Shown here piece after piece: positions 25,047 through 33,377 of a stretch of 64,000 nt of DNA (positions within the stretch are counted from its first letter, which is position 1; every line of letters starts with the position of its first letter). The DNA lies in contig NZ_BAEI01000077.1 in NCBI RefSeq assembly GCF_000241325.1, positions 62,001-126,000 of the forward strand. Direction: 5' to 3'. Both the position numbers and the translations under genes were made by a program. The notes beneath the pieces are model-generated. The model did not search any database and was not told where the DNA came from. It saw only the letters and a program-made list of their open reading frames with translations. The DNA comes from Gordonia polyisoprenivorans NBRC 16320 = JCM 10675. Lineage in GTDB: Bacteria; Actinomycetota; Actinomycetes; Mycobacteriales; Mycobacteriaceae.

Positions 25047-25081
25047 TGACAGCATCGTGTCAATATGACAACAGGCTGTCA
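25047..25081. promoter_or_regulatory. Two TGACA-N6-TGTCA palindromes in a divergent promoter
   Basis: Perfect inverted repeats occur at 25047-25062 and 25066-25081, with 5-bp arms, 6-bp centres and start-to-start spacing of 19 bp. They lie between the DJ-1/MarR operon (start 24984) and the 2-hydroxyacid dehydrogenase (start 25113), so one MarR-type repressor could control both directions. The regulator assignment is inferred from proximity. Confidence 0.65.
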
Positions 25082-25112
25082 TCACAGCGGTGCTCGCCGC
25101 TACGTTGGAGCC

Positions 25113-26135
25113 ATGGCAACCGGAGACACCGAGGTCCGTCCCGTGATCGCCCTACTGGGCTCGCCGGACGTTCCGCCGCCGACCGATCTCGCGGCGCTCG
25201 AGGCCATTGCCGACATCCGGCACACGACCGCCGACGAACTCGGCTCGGCGCTGCCGGGCGCCGATGTGCTGGTGGTGTGGGACTTCTTCTCGCGCGCACT
25301 GCGGGACAACTGGGCCCAGGCCGACGCGCTGCGGTGGGTGCACGTGTGCGCGGCCGGGGTGGATTCGCTGCTGTTCGACGAGCTGACCGACTCCGATGTG
25401 GTGGTGACCAACGCCCACGGCGTCTTCGATCGACCCATCGCGGAATTCGTCCTCGCCTCGATCCTGGCCCGCGACAAACTCTTGCACGAATCGATGCGCC
25501 TACAGGCGCGTCGTGAGTGGCGCTGGCGGGAGACGCGCTCGACCACCGGTACGTCGGCCCTGGTCATCGGTACCGGTGGCATCGGCCGGGAGATCGCTCG
25601 GCTGCTGCGCGCGGTCGGAATCGAGGTCACCGGTGCCGGACGACGGGCTCGGGACCACGACCCCGACTTCGGCGTGGTCCACGAGACCGCACAACTGGCC
25701 GAGTACGTCGGCGGGTTCGACACGGTCGTCGCGATCGCCCCGCTGACCGCGGCGACGCGCGCCATGATCGACGCCGAGGTGCTCGCGGCGATGCGCACCG
25801 ACGCCCATCTGATCAACGTGGGGCGCGGCGACCTCGTCGACGAACCGGCGTTGATCGAGGCGCTGCAGACGGGCGAGATCGGTGCGGTATCGCTCGATGT
25901 GTTCGTCACCGAACCCCTGCCCGCCGACAGCCCGCTGTGGGGGATGGACAACGTCGCGATCTCGGCGCATCTCAGCGGTGACGTCGTCGGATGGCGGGAT
26001 GTGCTGAGCGCGCAGATCCTCGATAACCTGCGGCGATACGTCGGCGCCGGTGATGACGACCTCGAAACGCACCTCGACAACGTCGTCGACAAGGCCCGGG
26101 GGTACGTCGTGCGGCGCGATCCGCACACACCCTGA
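25113..26135 (+). CDS. D-isomer-specific 2-hydroxyacid dehydrogenase family protein
   Basis: The 340-residue protein has the two-domain fold of NAD-dependent D-2-hydroxyacid dehydrogenases. A Rossmann GTGGIGREIARLL motif is followed by a basic GAGRRAR, which may favour NADP. Substrate/catalytic segments include INVGRGDLVDEPALIEAL and the catalytic-loop equivalent near WGMDNVAISAHLSGD, where the usual catalytic His is in SAH. It diverges from the DJ-1/MarR unit across the double palindrome and lies 16 bases upstream of ttfA. The substrate is not evident. The start at 25113 follows GGAG at short spacing. Confidence 0.8.
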   Translation: MATGDTEVRPVIALLGSPDVPPPTDLAALEAIADIRHTTADELGSALPGADVLVVWDFFSRALRDNWAQADALRWVHVCAAGVDSLLFDELTDSDVVVTNAHGVFDRPIAEFVLASILARDKLLHESMRLQARREWRWRETRSTTGTSALVIGTGGIGREIARLLRAVGIEVTGAGRRARDHDPDFGVVHETAQLAEYVGGFDTVVAIAPLTAATRAMIDAEVLAAMRTDAHLINVGRGDLVDEPALIEALQTGEIGAVSLDVFVTEPLPADSPLWGMDNVAISAHLSGDVVGWRDVLSAQILDNLRRYVGAGDDDLETHLDNVVDKARGYVVRRDPHTP

Positions 26136-26151
26136 AGTAGTCTGTAGCGCG

Positions 26152-27189
26152 ATGACCATCGTCTATTTCGTGATCGCCGCCATTGCCTTGGCCGGGGCGG
26201 TGGCCCTGCTGTGGCTCGATCGCCGCCGTTCCTCGGTCACGAGGCACCAGCGCGCGATCTGGGGTGACGAGCACGACTTCAAGTTCCGCGAGACCGACAC
26301 CAAGCTCCGTACGGTGTTCCGCCGCGCCACCATGAACGTGCCCGACACCGTCGCCGTGGAGAACGTGGCCTACGGGCACTACGGGGGCGCCGAGGCAGTT
26401 GTCTTCGACCTCTCCGAGACCGCCACGGTGATCGCGGTCCGCCGGTCGACCCCGTCCGCCGTGGTCGTCGACCTGCGGCACGAGGACGTCCTCGCCCCCG
26501 CCGAAGAGGACGTGGAACTGCTCGGCGCGATGGGCCCGCGCGTGATGTTCTCCAACAATCTCGACGCCGCCCGCCGCGTGTGTGACCGGCGCATGGTCGC
26601 GCTGGCCAACAAGGCCCCGGCCTACGTCGAGGTGCTGTGGAACGAGGGCAACTGGGCGCTGGGGTCGCTACCGCTGACCGACGACGCCACCGAACTCGAC
26701 ACCGGACTGGAGGTCGTGCGGCGCTTCGCCGACCTGCTGCGGGTGCTGCCGCCGCTGCGTGAGCCGCAGGACGCCCCCGACCCGCGCGATCCGCACGGTC
26801 CGACCCGCGCCGAGCTGGCCGACGAGAAGACCGAGAACATGCGCGACAAGAACCGGCGCGCACGCATGGAGGCCGCAGGTCGAGACAGGGTGGAGCGTGA
26901 CGGTACGGGCTCCGACGCCGCGGTGCCGACCGCGTTGCGCAAGCCGGCCGAGGTGGCACCGCGGCCGCGACGTGCCGCCCCGCCTGCCGAAGGCCGTTCG
27001 GCTCCGGCCGATCCCCGGCCCGCCGGCCGTCCGATGGCACCGATGCCGGTGCGCGGCAAGGCAACTCGACCGCCGGAGCTCGACGACGACGTCGATCTCG
27101 ACGACGACGATGTCGCGCCGCCGACGCGACAGGCACGGACCGGTCCGAGTGAAATGCCCTCGCGACGGAACCGTCACCGCCGCAACTGA
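26152..27189 (+). CDS. ttfA: Trehalose monomycolate transport factor A homolog
   Basis: The 345-residue protein begins with a single membrane helix (IVYFVIAAIALAGAVALLWL, residues 3-22) and a basic RRRSS stretch. A conserved soluble domain follows (about 40-205), and then a long Pro/Arg/Asp-rich tail. Order and orientation (this gene, pyrE, SpoU methyltransferase) match Rv0383c-Rv0382c-Rv0380c of M. tuberculosis, where Rv0383c is TtfA, an essential partner of MmpL3 in moving trehalose monomycolate across the inner membrane. The call relies on this synteny plus the N-terminal anchor, and it marks the host as a mycolate producer. The disordered tail (about 215-345) is likely variable between species. 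Confidence 0.75.
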   Translation: MTIVYFVIAAIALAGAVALLWLDRRRSSVTRHQRAIWGDEHDFKFRETDTKLRTVFRRATMNVPDTVAVENVAYGHYGGAEAVVFDLSETATVIAVRRSTPSAVVVDLRHEDVLAPAEEDVELLGAMGPRVMFSNNLDAARRVCDRRMVALANKAPAYVEVLWNEGNWALGSLPLTDDATELDTGLEVVRRFADLLRVLPPLREPQDAPDPRDPHGPTRAELADEKTENMRDKNRRARMEAAGRDRVERDGTGSDAAVPTALRKPAEVAPRPRRAAPPAEGRSAPADPRPAGRPMAPMPVRGKATRPPELDDDVDLDDDDVAPPTRQARTGPSEMPSRRNRHRRN

Positions 27190-27248
27190 TCACACGACCG
27201 ACCCGTCGGGGCCGGTGCCCGATCCGCGAGAAGAGAGCGAGTTCTGTA

Positions 27249-27809
27249 GTGTCCGCAGCGATTCCGTCCGTCGATACCGCCGATCGAGAGGTCCTCGCCG
27301 AACTGGTCAAAGAACTCTCGGTGGTGCACGGCAAGGTGACGCTCTCGTCGGGCAAAGAAGCCGACTATTACGTCGATCTGCGCCGGGCGACGCTGCACCA
27401 TCAGGCCTCGCCGCTGATCGGCACGCTCATGCGTCAACTCACCGCCGACTGGGAATACGACGCCGTCGGCGGACTCACCCTGGGCGCGGACCCGGTGGCG
27501 ACGTCGATCATGCATGCCGGTGGCCGTGCCATTGATGCCTTCGTGGTGCGCAAGGCCGCCAAAACCCATGGGATGCAACGTCGGATCGAGGGCCCCGACA
27601 TCTCCGGGCGCCGCGTGCTGGTCGTCGAGGACACCTCGACCACCGGGGCGTCACCGTCGACCGCGGTCGAGGCGGCACGCGAAGCCGGCGCGACGGTGAT
27701 CGGGGTGGCGACCGTTGTCGATCGAGATACCGGCGCCGATGAGGTCATCGAGGCGCTCGGCGTGCCCTACCGGTCGCTGTTGACGCTGGCCGATCTCGGC
27801 CTCGCCTGA
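27249..27809 (+). CDS. pyrE: Orotate phosphoribosyltransferase
   Basis: The 186-residue type I phosphoribosyltransferase makes orotidine monophosphate from orotate and PRPP in pyrimidine synthesis. The PRPP-binding signature VLVVEDTSTTGAS is at about residues 120-132, the VVRKAAKTHG flexible-loop segment precedes it, and the N-terminal hood contains LSSGKEADYYVDLR. The start is GTG at 27249 behind GAGAGCGAG. The 59-base gap from ttfA and 3-base gap to the methyltransferase suggest one transcription unit. Confidence 0.93.
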   Translation: MSAAIPSVDTADREVLAELVKELSVVHGKVTLSSGKEADYYVDLRRATLHHQASPLIGTLMRQLTADWEYDAVGGLTLGADPVATSIMHAGGRAIDAFVVRKAAKTHGMQRRIEGPDISGRRVLVVEDTSTTGASPSTAVEAAREAGATVIGVATVVDRDTGADEVIEALGVPYRSLLTLADLGLA

Positions 27810-27812
27810 GGC

Positions 27813-28505
27813 GTGTCAGACGACGACCCGCAGCCGACCGCCGACGAGCCAGGTCCGACGGAGTGGCAGTTCGGGTCGGCGCCGGCGGTCGGGGTGGGGC
27901 CCTGGGCGGCCGAGCACGACGGTCCGCCGCCGGATGACCCGCGCTACGACGCGCACCTGCTGGCAGCAGGCGACACCCGTAATGTCGTTGACGCCTACCG
28001 ATATTGGACGCGCGAAGCGATCGTCGCCGACATCGACTCCCGGCGGCATCCACTGCATGTGGCCATCGAGAACTTCGCCCACGACGCCAACATCGGCACC
28101 GTGGTGCGCACCGCCAACGCCTTTGCGGTGGCCGCGGTGCACATCGTCGGACGTCGACGGTGGAATCGCCGCGGCGCCATGGTGACCGACCGCTATCAAC
28201 ACCTCGAACACCACGACACCGTCGCCGACCTGATCGCGTGGGCGCGCGAAAAGAATCTGAAGGTCGTCGCCGTCGACAACACCCCCGGCGCGCAGCCGTT
28301 GGAGACCGCCGAACTACCGCGCGAATGCGTGCTGCTCTTCGGTCAGGAGGGGCCGGGCGTCAGCGCGGATGCGCAGGAGCAGGCCGATCTGACCGTCTCG
28401 ATCGCACAGTTCGGCTCCACCCGCAGCATCAACGCCGGGGTGGCTGCGGGAATTGCCATGCACGCGTGGATTCGTCAGCACGCCGACCTCGGGCAGGCCT
28501 GGTAG
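27813..28505 (+). CDS. SpoU/TrmH-family RNA 2'-O-methyltransferase
   Basis: The 230-residue SPOUT methyltransferase has motif 1 with the conserved N and R (NFAHDANIGTVVRTANAF, about residues 87-104), motif 2 (LLFGQEGPGVS) and motif 3 (STRSINAGVAAGIAMHAW), which together form the trefoil knot that binds S-adenosylmethionine. The GTG start follows the pyrE stop by three bases. It corresponds in position to Rv0380c. The target nucleotide (tRNA or rRNA) cannot be read from sequence. Confidence 0.88.
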   Translation: MSDDDPQPTADEPGPTEWQFGSAPAVGVGPWAAEHDGPPPDDPRYDAHLLAAGDTRNVVDAYRYWTREAIVADIDSRRHPLHVAIENFAHDANIGTVVRTANAFAVAAVHIVGRRRWNRRGAMVTDRYQHLEHHDTVADLIAWAREKNLKVVAVDNTPGAQPLETAELPRECVLLFGQEGPGVSADAQEQADLTVSIAQFGSTRSINAGVAAGIAMHAWIRQHADLGQAW

Positions 28506-28605
28506 TCGCACTCGGCTGAGCTGCCCGGCGTGGGTGACGGTGCGGCGAATGCGACGTGAACAGCCGCCCCCGCCTTGCCCGGAGAGTCGGACATCAGTCA
28601 GAGTG

Positions 28606-29745
28606 ATGGCCATGTCGTTGCGTGTGCGCTCGGTCCTGCTCTCGATGTTCGCGGTGCTCCTGATGCTCGGGGCGCCCGTTGCGCACGCGGCACCGGCACC
28701 GGCCACCGCGCCCGCGGGATTCTCCACCGCGCAGCTCGTCGGTCCGTTCGCCTCCGACGTCCCGCCGGGCGGAACGTATCTCCCCGAGCTCGACGGCTTC
28801 GCGGCGCTGCGCGCCCAGCGGCCCGACCTCATGAAGCAGAACCTCGCAAAGGTGGTGTCGGTCAACAACTCCGCGACACCGGCCCAGCAGGCCGACGCCG
28901 TTGCGATCAACTACGACGACCGGATCGTCTCCCTGTCGCAGGCGTTGGGCACCAAGGTCGGTACCGCGTTCCGGCAGCTGTTGGCCGCGGGCAAACTGCC
29001 CAAGGTCGCGCAGTTGGTCAAGGGTGACACCGCGCGTGCCGGAATCCCGTTGCAGACCACGCTGATCGAGAAGCAGTACTACAACAATCCGCGGCCCTTC
29101 GTCGTCGCGCCCGCGCAGATCAAGCGCTACAACCGGCCCGGGTCGGATCTCTACGGCGACCTCGCCGGCAACGGCTCGTACCCGTCCGGCCACTCCAGCC
29201 AGGCGTTTTGGCAGGGTGCGCTGCTGGCCTACTGGCTGCCCGAGGCCGGACCGCAGATCCTCGCCCAGTCCGGCCACATCGGACTCAGTCGCATGGTGCT
29301 CGGCGTGCACTATCCGCTCGATGTGATGGGCGGACGGATCATGGGTCTGACCGTCGCCTCCGAGCGGCTCTCCGATCCCGCATTCGCCCGGCTCGTCGAC
29401 GCCGCCGGTGATCAGTTGCGCGAGCAGCTCCGAACCGCGCTCGGTGAGCCGGTGGCCCGGGCGCTCGCCGACGACCCGACCGTGGCCTCGACGTCGCAGG
29501 CGGTGTCCAATGCCCAGGAGCTGATGACATTCGGATTCCCGCGGATCTCCCCGAACCAGGTGAACGCCATCCCGGCGCAGGCCGCGGCGCTCCTGCGCTC
29601 GCGATTCCCGCACCTCAGTGACGCCGCGCGCCTCGACATCCTGCGACGCACCGCCATTCCCGCCGGCTATCCGCTGGATCAGGCCGGTGTCAACGGGGGA
29701 TGGGTGCGCATCGACCTGGCCGCGGCGTACGCGGTGAGCGGGTAG
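28606..29745 (+). CDS. Secreted PAP2-family acid phosphatase
   Basis: The 379-residue protein begins with a signal peptide (RVRSVLLSMFAVLLMLGAPVAHA, residues about 5-27) ending in an AHA cleavage motif. The PAP2/haloperoxidase active site is complete: K-x5-RP equivalent at KRYNRPG, PSGHSSQAF (catalytic His) and SRMVLGVHYPLDVMGG (nucleophile His). The C-terminal 100 residues are helical and unassigned. It probably removes phosphate from extracellular organophosphates or lipid intermediates. The start at 28606 was chosen because it places the signal peptide at the N-terminus; the frame is open further upstream into the methyltransferase gene, and a second ATG lies two codons downstream. Confidence 0.85.
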   Translation: MAMSLRVRSVLLSMFAVLLMLGAPVAHAAPAPATAPAGFSTAQLVGPFASDVPPGGTYLPELDGFAALRAQRPDLMKQNLAKVVSVNNSATPAQQADAVAINYDDRIVSLSQALGTKVGTAFRQLLAAGKLPKVAQLVKGDTARAGIPLQTTLIEKQYYNNPRPFVVAPAQIKRYNRPGSDLYGDLAGNGSYPSGHSSQAFWQGALLAYWLPEAGPQILAQSGHIGLSRMVLGVHYPLDVMGGRIMGLTVASERLSDPAFARLVDAAGDQLREQLRTALGEPVARALADDPTVASTSQAVSNAQELMTFGFPRISPNQVNAIPAQAAALLRSRFPHLSDAARLDILRRTAIPAGYPLDQAGVNGGWVRIDLAAAYAVSG

Positions 29746-29755
29746 CGTCTGACCG

Positions 29756-29783
29756 CCGGCACCGTCGACTCAGACGGTGTCGG
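29756..29783. terminator. Bidirectional hairpin between convergent PAP2 and DedA genes
   Basis: CCGGCACCGTC pairs with GACGGTGTCGG through 11 bp (one G-T) around a 6-base loop. The loop holds the stop codon of the minus-strand DedA gene, and the hairpin lies 10 bases past the PAP2 stop. Placement between convergent genes supports termination in both directions. Confidence 0.6.
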
Positions 29784-30519
29784 TCCGCCGGTCGTCGGCG
29801 GGTGCTGCTGTGACGTCGGCGGCGGCGACGTCTGGGACCGGGGCGCGCTTGGCGGCCCGGCGCCTGCGATACCACTCGATGAGCATCGGTGCGATCGACA
29901 GGATGACGATCAGGATGAAAATCGGCTCGATGAGCTTCTGGATGAATTCGAACCGTCCGAGCCAGTAGCCGAGCAATACGATGCCCGCACCCCAGACGAT
30001 CGCGCCGACCACGTTGTAGACGGCGAACACCGCCCACTTCATCCGCGCGGCGCCGGCGACGATCGGGGCGAGCGTGCGCACGATCGGCACGAAGCGAGCC
30101 AAGAAGATGGTGATCGGTCCGTGCTTCTCGAAGAACTCGTTGGCCTCGACGAGGTAACGCTCCTTGAGGAACCGGGCGTCGGGCTTGAACATCTCGGTAC
30201 CGATGAAGCGGCCGATCCAGTAGCCGATCTGACCGCCGATGATCGCCGCGATCGGGACGAAGACGAGCAGCTGCCACAGCGAGGCGAACTTGTCGATGCC
30301 CTCGGTGCCCCCGGCACCCGCGGCGACGACCATGCCGGCCACGAACAGCAGCGAGTCGCCCGGCAACACCGGGAACAGGACGCCGGATTCGATGAGGATC
30401 ACCAGGAGCAGACCCCAGAACGCCCAGGCGCCGAACCAGCTGAGCACGTTGATGGGGTCGAGGATGCCCGGCAGCGCGACCACGGTGGTGGTGGTGTGGG
30501 CAAGTGCGGAGTCGATCAC
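29770..30519 (-). CDS. DedA-family (VTT-domain) membrane protein
   Basis: The 249-residue protein has the DedA signature IESGVLFPVLPGDSLLFVAG near residues 44-63. The re-entrant segment ARFVPIVRTLAPIVAGAARM follows, and there are about five membrane segments in all. DedA proteins act in proton-dependent membrane homeostasis and as flippases for C55-isoprenyl phosphate and related phospholipids. The C-terminal 30 residues are polar. A second DedA gene lies directly upstream on the same strand, 96 bases away. Confidence 0.9.
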   Translation of the reverse strand: MIDSALAHTTTTVVALPGILDPINVLSWFGAWAFWGLLLVILIESGVLFPVLPGDSLLFVAGMVVAAGAGGTEGIDKFASLWQLLVFVPIAAIIGGQIGYWIGRFIGTEMFKPDARFLKERYLVEANEFFEKHGPITIFLARFVPIVRTLAPIVAGAARMKWAVFAVYNVVGAIVWGAGIVLLGYWLGRFEFIQKLIEPIFILIVILSIAPMLIEWYRRRRAAKRAPVPDVAAADVTAAPADDRRTDTV

Positions 30520-30615
30520 GGGTCACCAGGCTACGCGGGCAGCCTGAGGGTTAGCCAGATGGATGCTGGCGGGTCGGTGTGTGGCGTGGGGCCGGACCGG
30601 GGACGGGTGGTGCGG

Positions 30616-31332
30616 TCAGGAGTGGTCGGCCGGCGTGGGTGAGGCCACCGGCTCCTCGACGATCGCCCGACGCGAGCGCAGAACCCGCTTGGCGACCTCG
30701 GAGATGATCGGCAGCACCGAGACGAACACGATCAGCAGGAAGATGTAGTCGACGTTGTCGCGGATGAACGCGATCTGGCCGAGGAAATACCCGAGCAGCG
30801 TCACGCCGGCACCCCACAGGATCGCGCCGACGACGTTGTAGGTGAGGAAGATCGAGTACCGCATCTTCGCCGCACCGGCGACGAGCGGGGCATAGGTCCG
30901 CACGATCGGGACGAAGCGCGCCAACACGATGGTGATCGGACCGTGCTTCTCGAAGAACTCGTGTGCCTCGACGATGTACTTCTCCTTCAGCACCTTCGCG
31001 TTCGGCCGGAACAGGGAGTATCCGAGGCGATTGCCGATGAGATAACCGACCTGGTCACCGAGGAAGGCGGCGATCGGGATGGTCACCAGCAGCACCCACA
31101 GTGGAGCGAACGGCTCGATGTCGGCGGACTTCGCGGCGACGATCAGCCCCGCGGTGAACAGCAGCGAGTCGCCGGGTAGCAGCGGGAACAGCAGGCCGGA
31201 CTCGATGAAGATGACCAGCAGCAAGCCCGCGAGAATCCATGTGCCGAACGAGTTGAGCAGGTTGACCGGATCGAGGAACCCCGGAAGCAGGGCCAGATTT
31301 GTCGTGTTTGCGGCAAATGCGAATTCGGTCAC
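30616..31332 (-). CDS. DedA-family (VTT-domain) membrane protein, paralog
   Basis: The 238-residue paralog of the neighbouring DedA has IESGLLFPLLPGDSLLFTAG and ARFVPIVRTYAPLVAGAAKM at equivalent positions. The GTG at 31332 was chosen because residues upstream of it look unlike the family; SD sequence is weak. It is divergent from fba, the arrangement of Rv0364 and fba (Rv0363c) in M. tuberculosis, so this is probably the ancestral copy and the other a tandem duplicate. Confidence 0.88.
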   Translation of the reverse strand: MTEFAFAANTTNLALLPGFLDPVNLLNSFGTWILAGLLLVIFIESGLLFPLLPGDSLLFTAGLIVAAKSADIEPFAPLWVLLVTIPIAAFLGDQVGYLIGNRLGYSLFRPNAKVLKEKYIVEAHEFFEKHGPITIVLARFVPIVRTYAPLVAGAAKMRYSIFLTYNVVGAILWGAGVTLLGYFLGQIAFIRDNVDYIFLLIVFVSVLPIISEVAKRVLRSRRAIVEEPVASPTPADHS

Positions 31333-31486
31333 GGGTCCCGAGGGTACCTGTCGGAGGCGAGCGTTCGCAGAACCTGCCGGTCGGCGACCCTCGGACGCCG
31401 CTGCGCGCGGTGTGAGCGACCTTGCCATACTGAACAGGAGTGACCCGACTCGAAGCGTGAAACCTTATCCGGTTGGAGGACGTGAA

Positions 31487-32521
31487 ATGCCCATTGCAAC
31501 CCCCGAGCAGTACGCCGAGATGTTCCAGAAGGCAAAGGAGGGTGGCTACGCGTTCCCGGCGATCAACTGCACGTCGTCGTCGACGATCAATGCGGCCATC
31601 AAAGGCTTCGCGGACGCCGGCAGCGACGGCATCATCCAGTTCTCGACCGGCGGCGCGGAATTCGGCTCGGGTCTCGGCGTCAAGGACATGGTGACCGGTG
31701 CGGTCGCGCTGGCTGAGTTCGCCCACGTCGTCGCCGCAAAGTACGACGTGACGATCGCCCTGCACACCGACCACTGCCCCAAGGACAAGCTCGACACCTA
31801 CGTCCGGCCGCTGCTCGCGATCAGCCAGGAGCGCGTCGACGCGGGCAAGGATCCGCTGTTCCAGTCGCACATGTGGGACGGGTCGGCGGTCCCGATCGAC
31901 GAGAACCTCGAGATCGCGCAGGAACTGCTGGCCAAGGCCGCCGCAGCCAAGATCATCCTGGAGATCGAGATCGGCGTCGTCGGCGGTGAGGAGGACGGCG
32001 TCGAGGCCGCGATCGACGACAAGCTGTTCACCACCCCCGAGGACTTCGAGAAGACCGTCGCCGCGCTCGGCGTCGGCGAGAAGGGCAAGTACCTGCTGGC
32101 TGCCACGTTCGGCAACGTCCACGGTGTGTACAAGCCCGGCAACGTGAAGCTGCGTCCCGACGTGCTGAACACCGGCCAGGAAGTGGCGACCAAGACGCTC
32201 GGCCTGGCCGACGGCTCCAAGCCGTTCGACTTCGTCTTCCACGGCGGCTCCGGCTCGCTGAAGAGCGAGATCGACGAGGCCCTGAGCTACGGCGTCGTCA
32301 AGATGAACGTCGACACCGACACCCAGTACGCCTACACGCGTCCGGTGGCCGGCCACATGTTCAGCAATTACGACGGCGTGCTGAAGGTCGACGGCGACGT
32401 GGGCAACAAGAAGACCTACGACCCGCGCGTGTGGAGCAAGAAGGCAGAGACCTCGATGAGCGAGCGCGTCGTCGAGGCCTGCACCGACCTCAAGTCGGTG
32501 GGTAAGTCGATCAGCGCCTGA
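31487..32521 (+). CDS. fba: Class II fructose-bisphosphate aldolase
   Basis: The 344-residue zinc-dependent aldolase of glycolysis and gluconeogenesis has the same length as the M. tuberculosis enzyme. Recognisable parts are YAFPAINCTSSSTINA at the N-terminus, zinc ligand region ALHTDHCPKDKL, LEIEIGVVGGEEDGVE, the third ligand in TFGNVHGVY, and the phosphate-binding GGSGS and MNVDTDTQYAYTRP segments. A strong GGAGGA ribosome-binding site precedes the ATG. A hairpin terminator follows 43 bases after the stop. Confidence 0.96.
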   Translation: MPIATPEQYAEMFQKAKEGGYAFPAINCTSSSTINAAIKGFADAGSDGIIQFSTGGAEFGSGLGVKDMVTGAVALAEFAHVVAAKYDVTIALHTDHCPKDKLDTYVRPLLAISQERVDAGKDPLFQSHMWDGSAVPIDENLEIAQELLAKAAAAKIILEIEIGVVGGEEDGVEAAIDDKLFTTPEDFEKTVAALGVGEKGKYLLAATFGNVHGVYKPGNVKLRPDVLNTGQEVATKTLGLADGSKPFDFVFHGGSGSLKSEIDEALSYGVVKMNVDTDTQYAYTRPVAGHMFSNYDGVLKVDGDVGNKKTYDPRVWSKKAETSMSERVVEACTDLKSVGKSISA

Positions 32522-32563
32522 AGTAGTTGAACGCTCTCCGGTGAGCATCCCCGGGGGTGTCGG

Positions 32564-32594
32564 CGGCGGCGTCCGGTGAATCCGGGCGCCGCCG
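32564..32594 (+). terminator. Intrinsic-type terminator after fba
   Basis: CGGCGGCGTCCGG and CCGGGCGCCGCCG form a 13-bp stem (one G-T) around TGAAT, followed by TTGTGCTTTCG. It lies 43 bases past the fba stop and faces the convergent membrane-protein gene. Confidence 0.65.
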
Positions 32595-32678
32595 TTGTGC
32601 TTTCGTCCCCGCCGACGGCGCTCTGGTGGGCGCTGTGGGCGTGGGGGGACAGCGCTGTCGGCGCGCTCGGGTGTGACC

Positions 32679-33377
32679 TCAGAGAGTGAGGATGCCGACG
32701 AGAACAGCGACCGCGAGCAGGACCATCACGATCGCCGCACCGATGACCATCGGGTCGGGGCGACGATGTCGGTGGGCCCGACTCTGTGCGTCGTGGCCCG
32801 ACGAGGAGTGCGATGACGAGGACCGTGTCGACGAGGACCGTGTCGACGAGGACCGTGTCGACGAGGACCGTGTCGACGAGGCGCGTGAGGAGTCGGGCCG
32901 CGCTGAGCCGGGCCGCGACGTCGCGCTCCGGGTTGCGTCGGGTGTCGGCGGCTGCGCGTAGGCGTGTGGGCCGGCGTGTGCAGCAGGTGTCTGCGGCGCG
33001 ACGGGGCCCCGTGGCGGAGGGGCCTGCATCCTGCGCGGGTTCGGTTCCCCCGGCACCGGTGGCGCGGGAGTGACGAGGGGCTCGGTGGCGTGTGTGAAGA
33101 CGCTGTCCGCCTCCGCCGGGGGCGGCCCCCAGTCGGCTGCCGGTGCCGCGGGAAATCCCGAATTCTGTTGTGGTGCAGGTCGATCAGCGTGATGTGCGCC
33201 GGGTACGGGAGGTCGGCCGTTGGGGACCGCCGGGCGCACTCCCATCGGCAGCGGCGGACGGTCGGGAGGCGGCGCCGGACGTTGGTGGCGACCTTGACCG
33301 TCGAATGGTCGAGTGGGCATCGCGTCGGCGCCGGCGTGGTCCGCCGGCGGATCACCCGCGGTGCGCTCGTCGGTCAC
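32679..33377 (-). CDS. Hypothetical Pro/Ser-rich protein with C-terminal membrane anchor
   Basis: The 232-residue protein is mostly disordered: a Pro-rich stretch (about residues 30-140), then a Ser/Arg segment in which RSSST is repeated by a 15-bp DNA array, then a basic HRHRRPDP and one C-terminal membrane helix (about 213-231). This predicts a tail-anchored protein with its bulk in the cytoplasm. Its ATG overlaps the stop of the larger Rv0361-type gene by four bases, so the two are coexpressed. In M. tuberculosis the equivalent position between fba and Rv0361 holds mgtE. Function unknown. Confidence 0.6.
   Translation of the reverse strand: MTDERTAGDPPADHAGADAMPTRPFDGQGRHQRPAPPPDRPPLPMGVRPAVPNGRPPVPGAHHADRPAPQQNSGFPAAPAADWGPPPAEADSVFTHATEPLVTPAPPVPGEPNPRRMQAPPPRGPVAPQTPAAHAGPHAYAQPPTPDATRSATSRPGSARPDSSRASSTRSSSTRSSSTRSSSTRSSSSHSSSGHDAQSRAHRHRRPDPMVIGAAIVMVLLAVAVLVGILTL
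32821..32880. repeat. Four perfect copies of a 15-bp tandem repeat
   Basis: The unit GACCGTGTCGACGAG occurs four times without a mismatch inside the Pro/Ser-rich membrane protein gene, keeping frame (five residues, RSSST, per unit on the minus strand). Perfect identity suggests recent slippage and possible length variation between strains. Confidence 0.85.

Noticed and set aside
32821..32880. Regular repeats considered as a CRISPR array
   Set aside because: The units are directly contiguous 15-bp copies without spacers and lie in frame inside a coding sequence; no cas gene is present.
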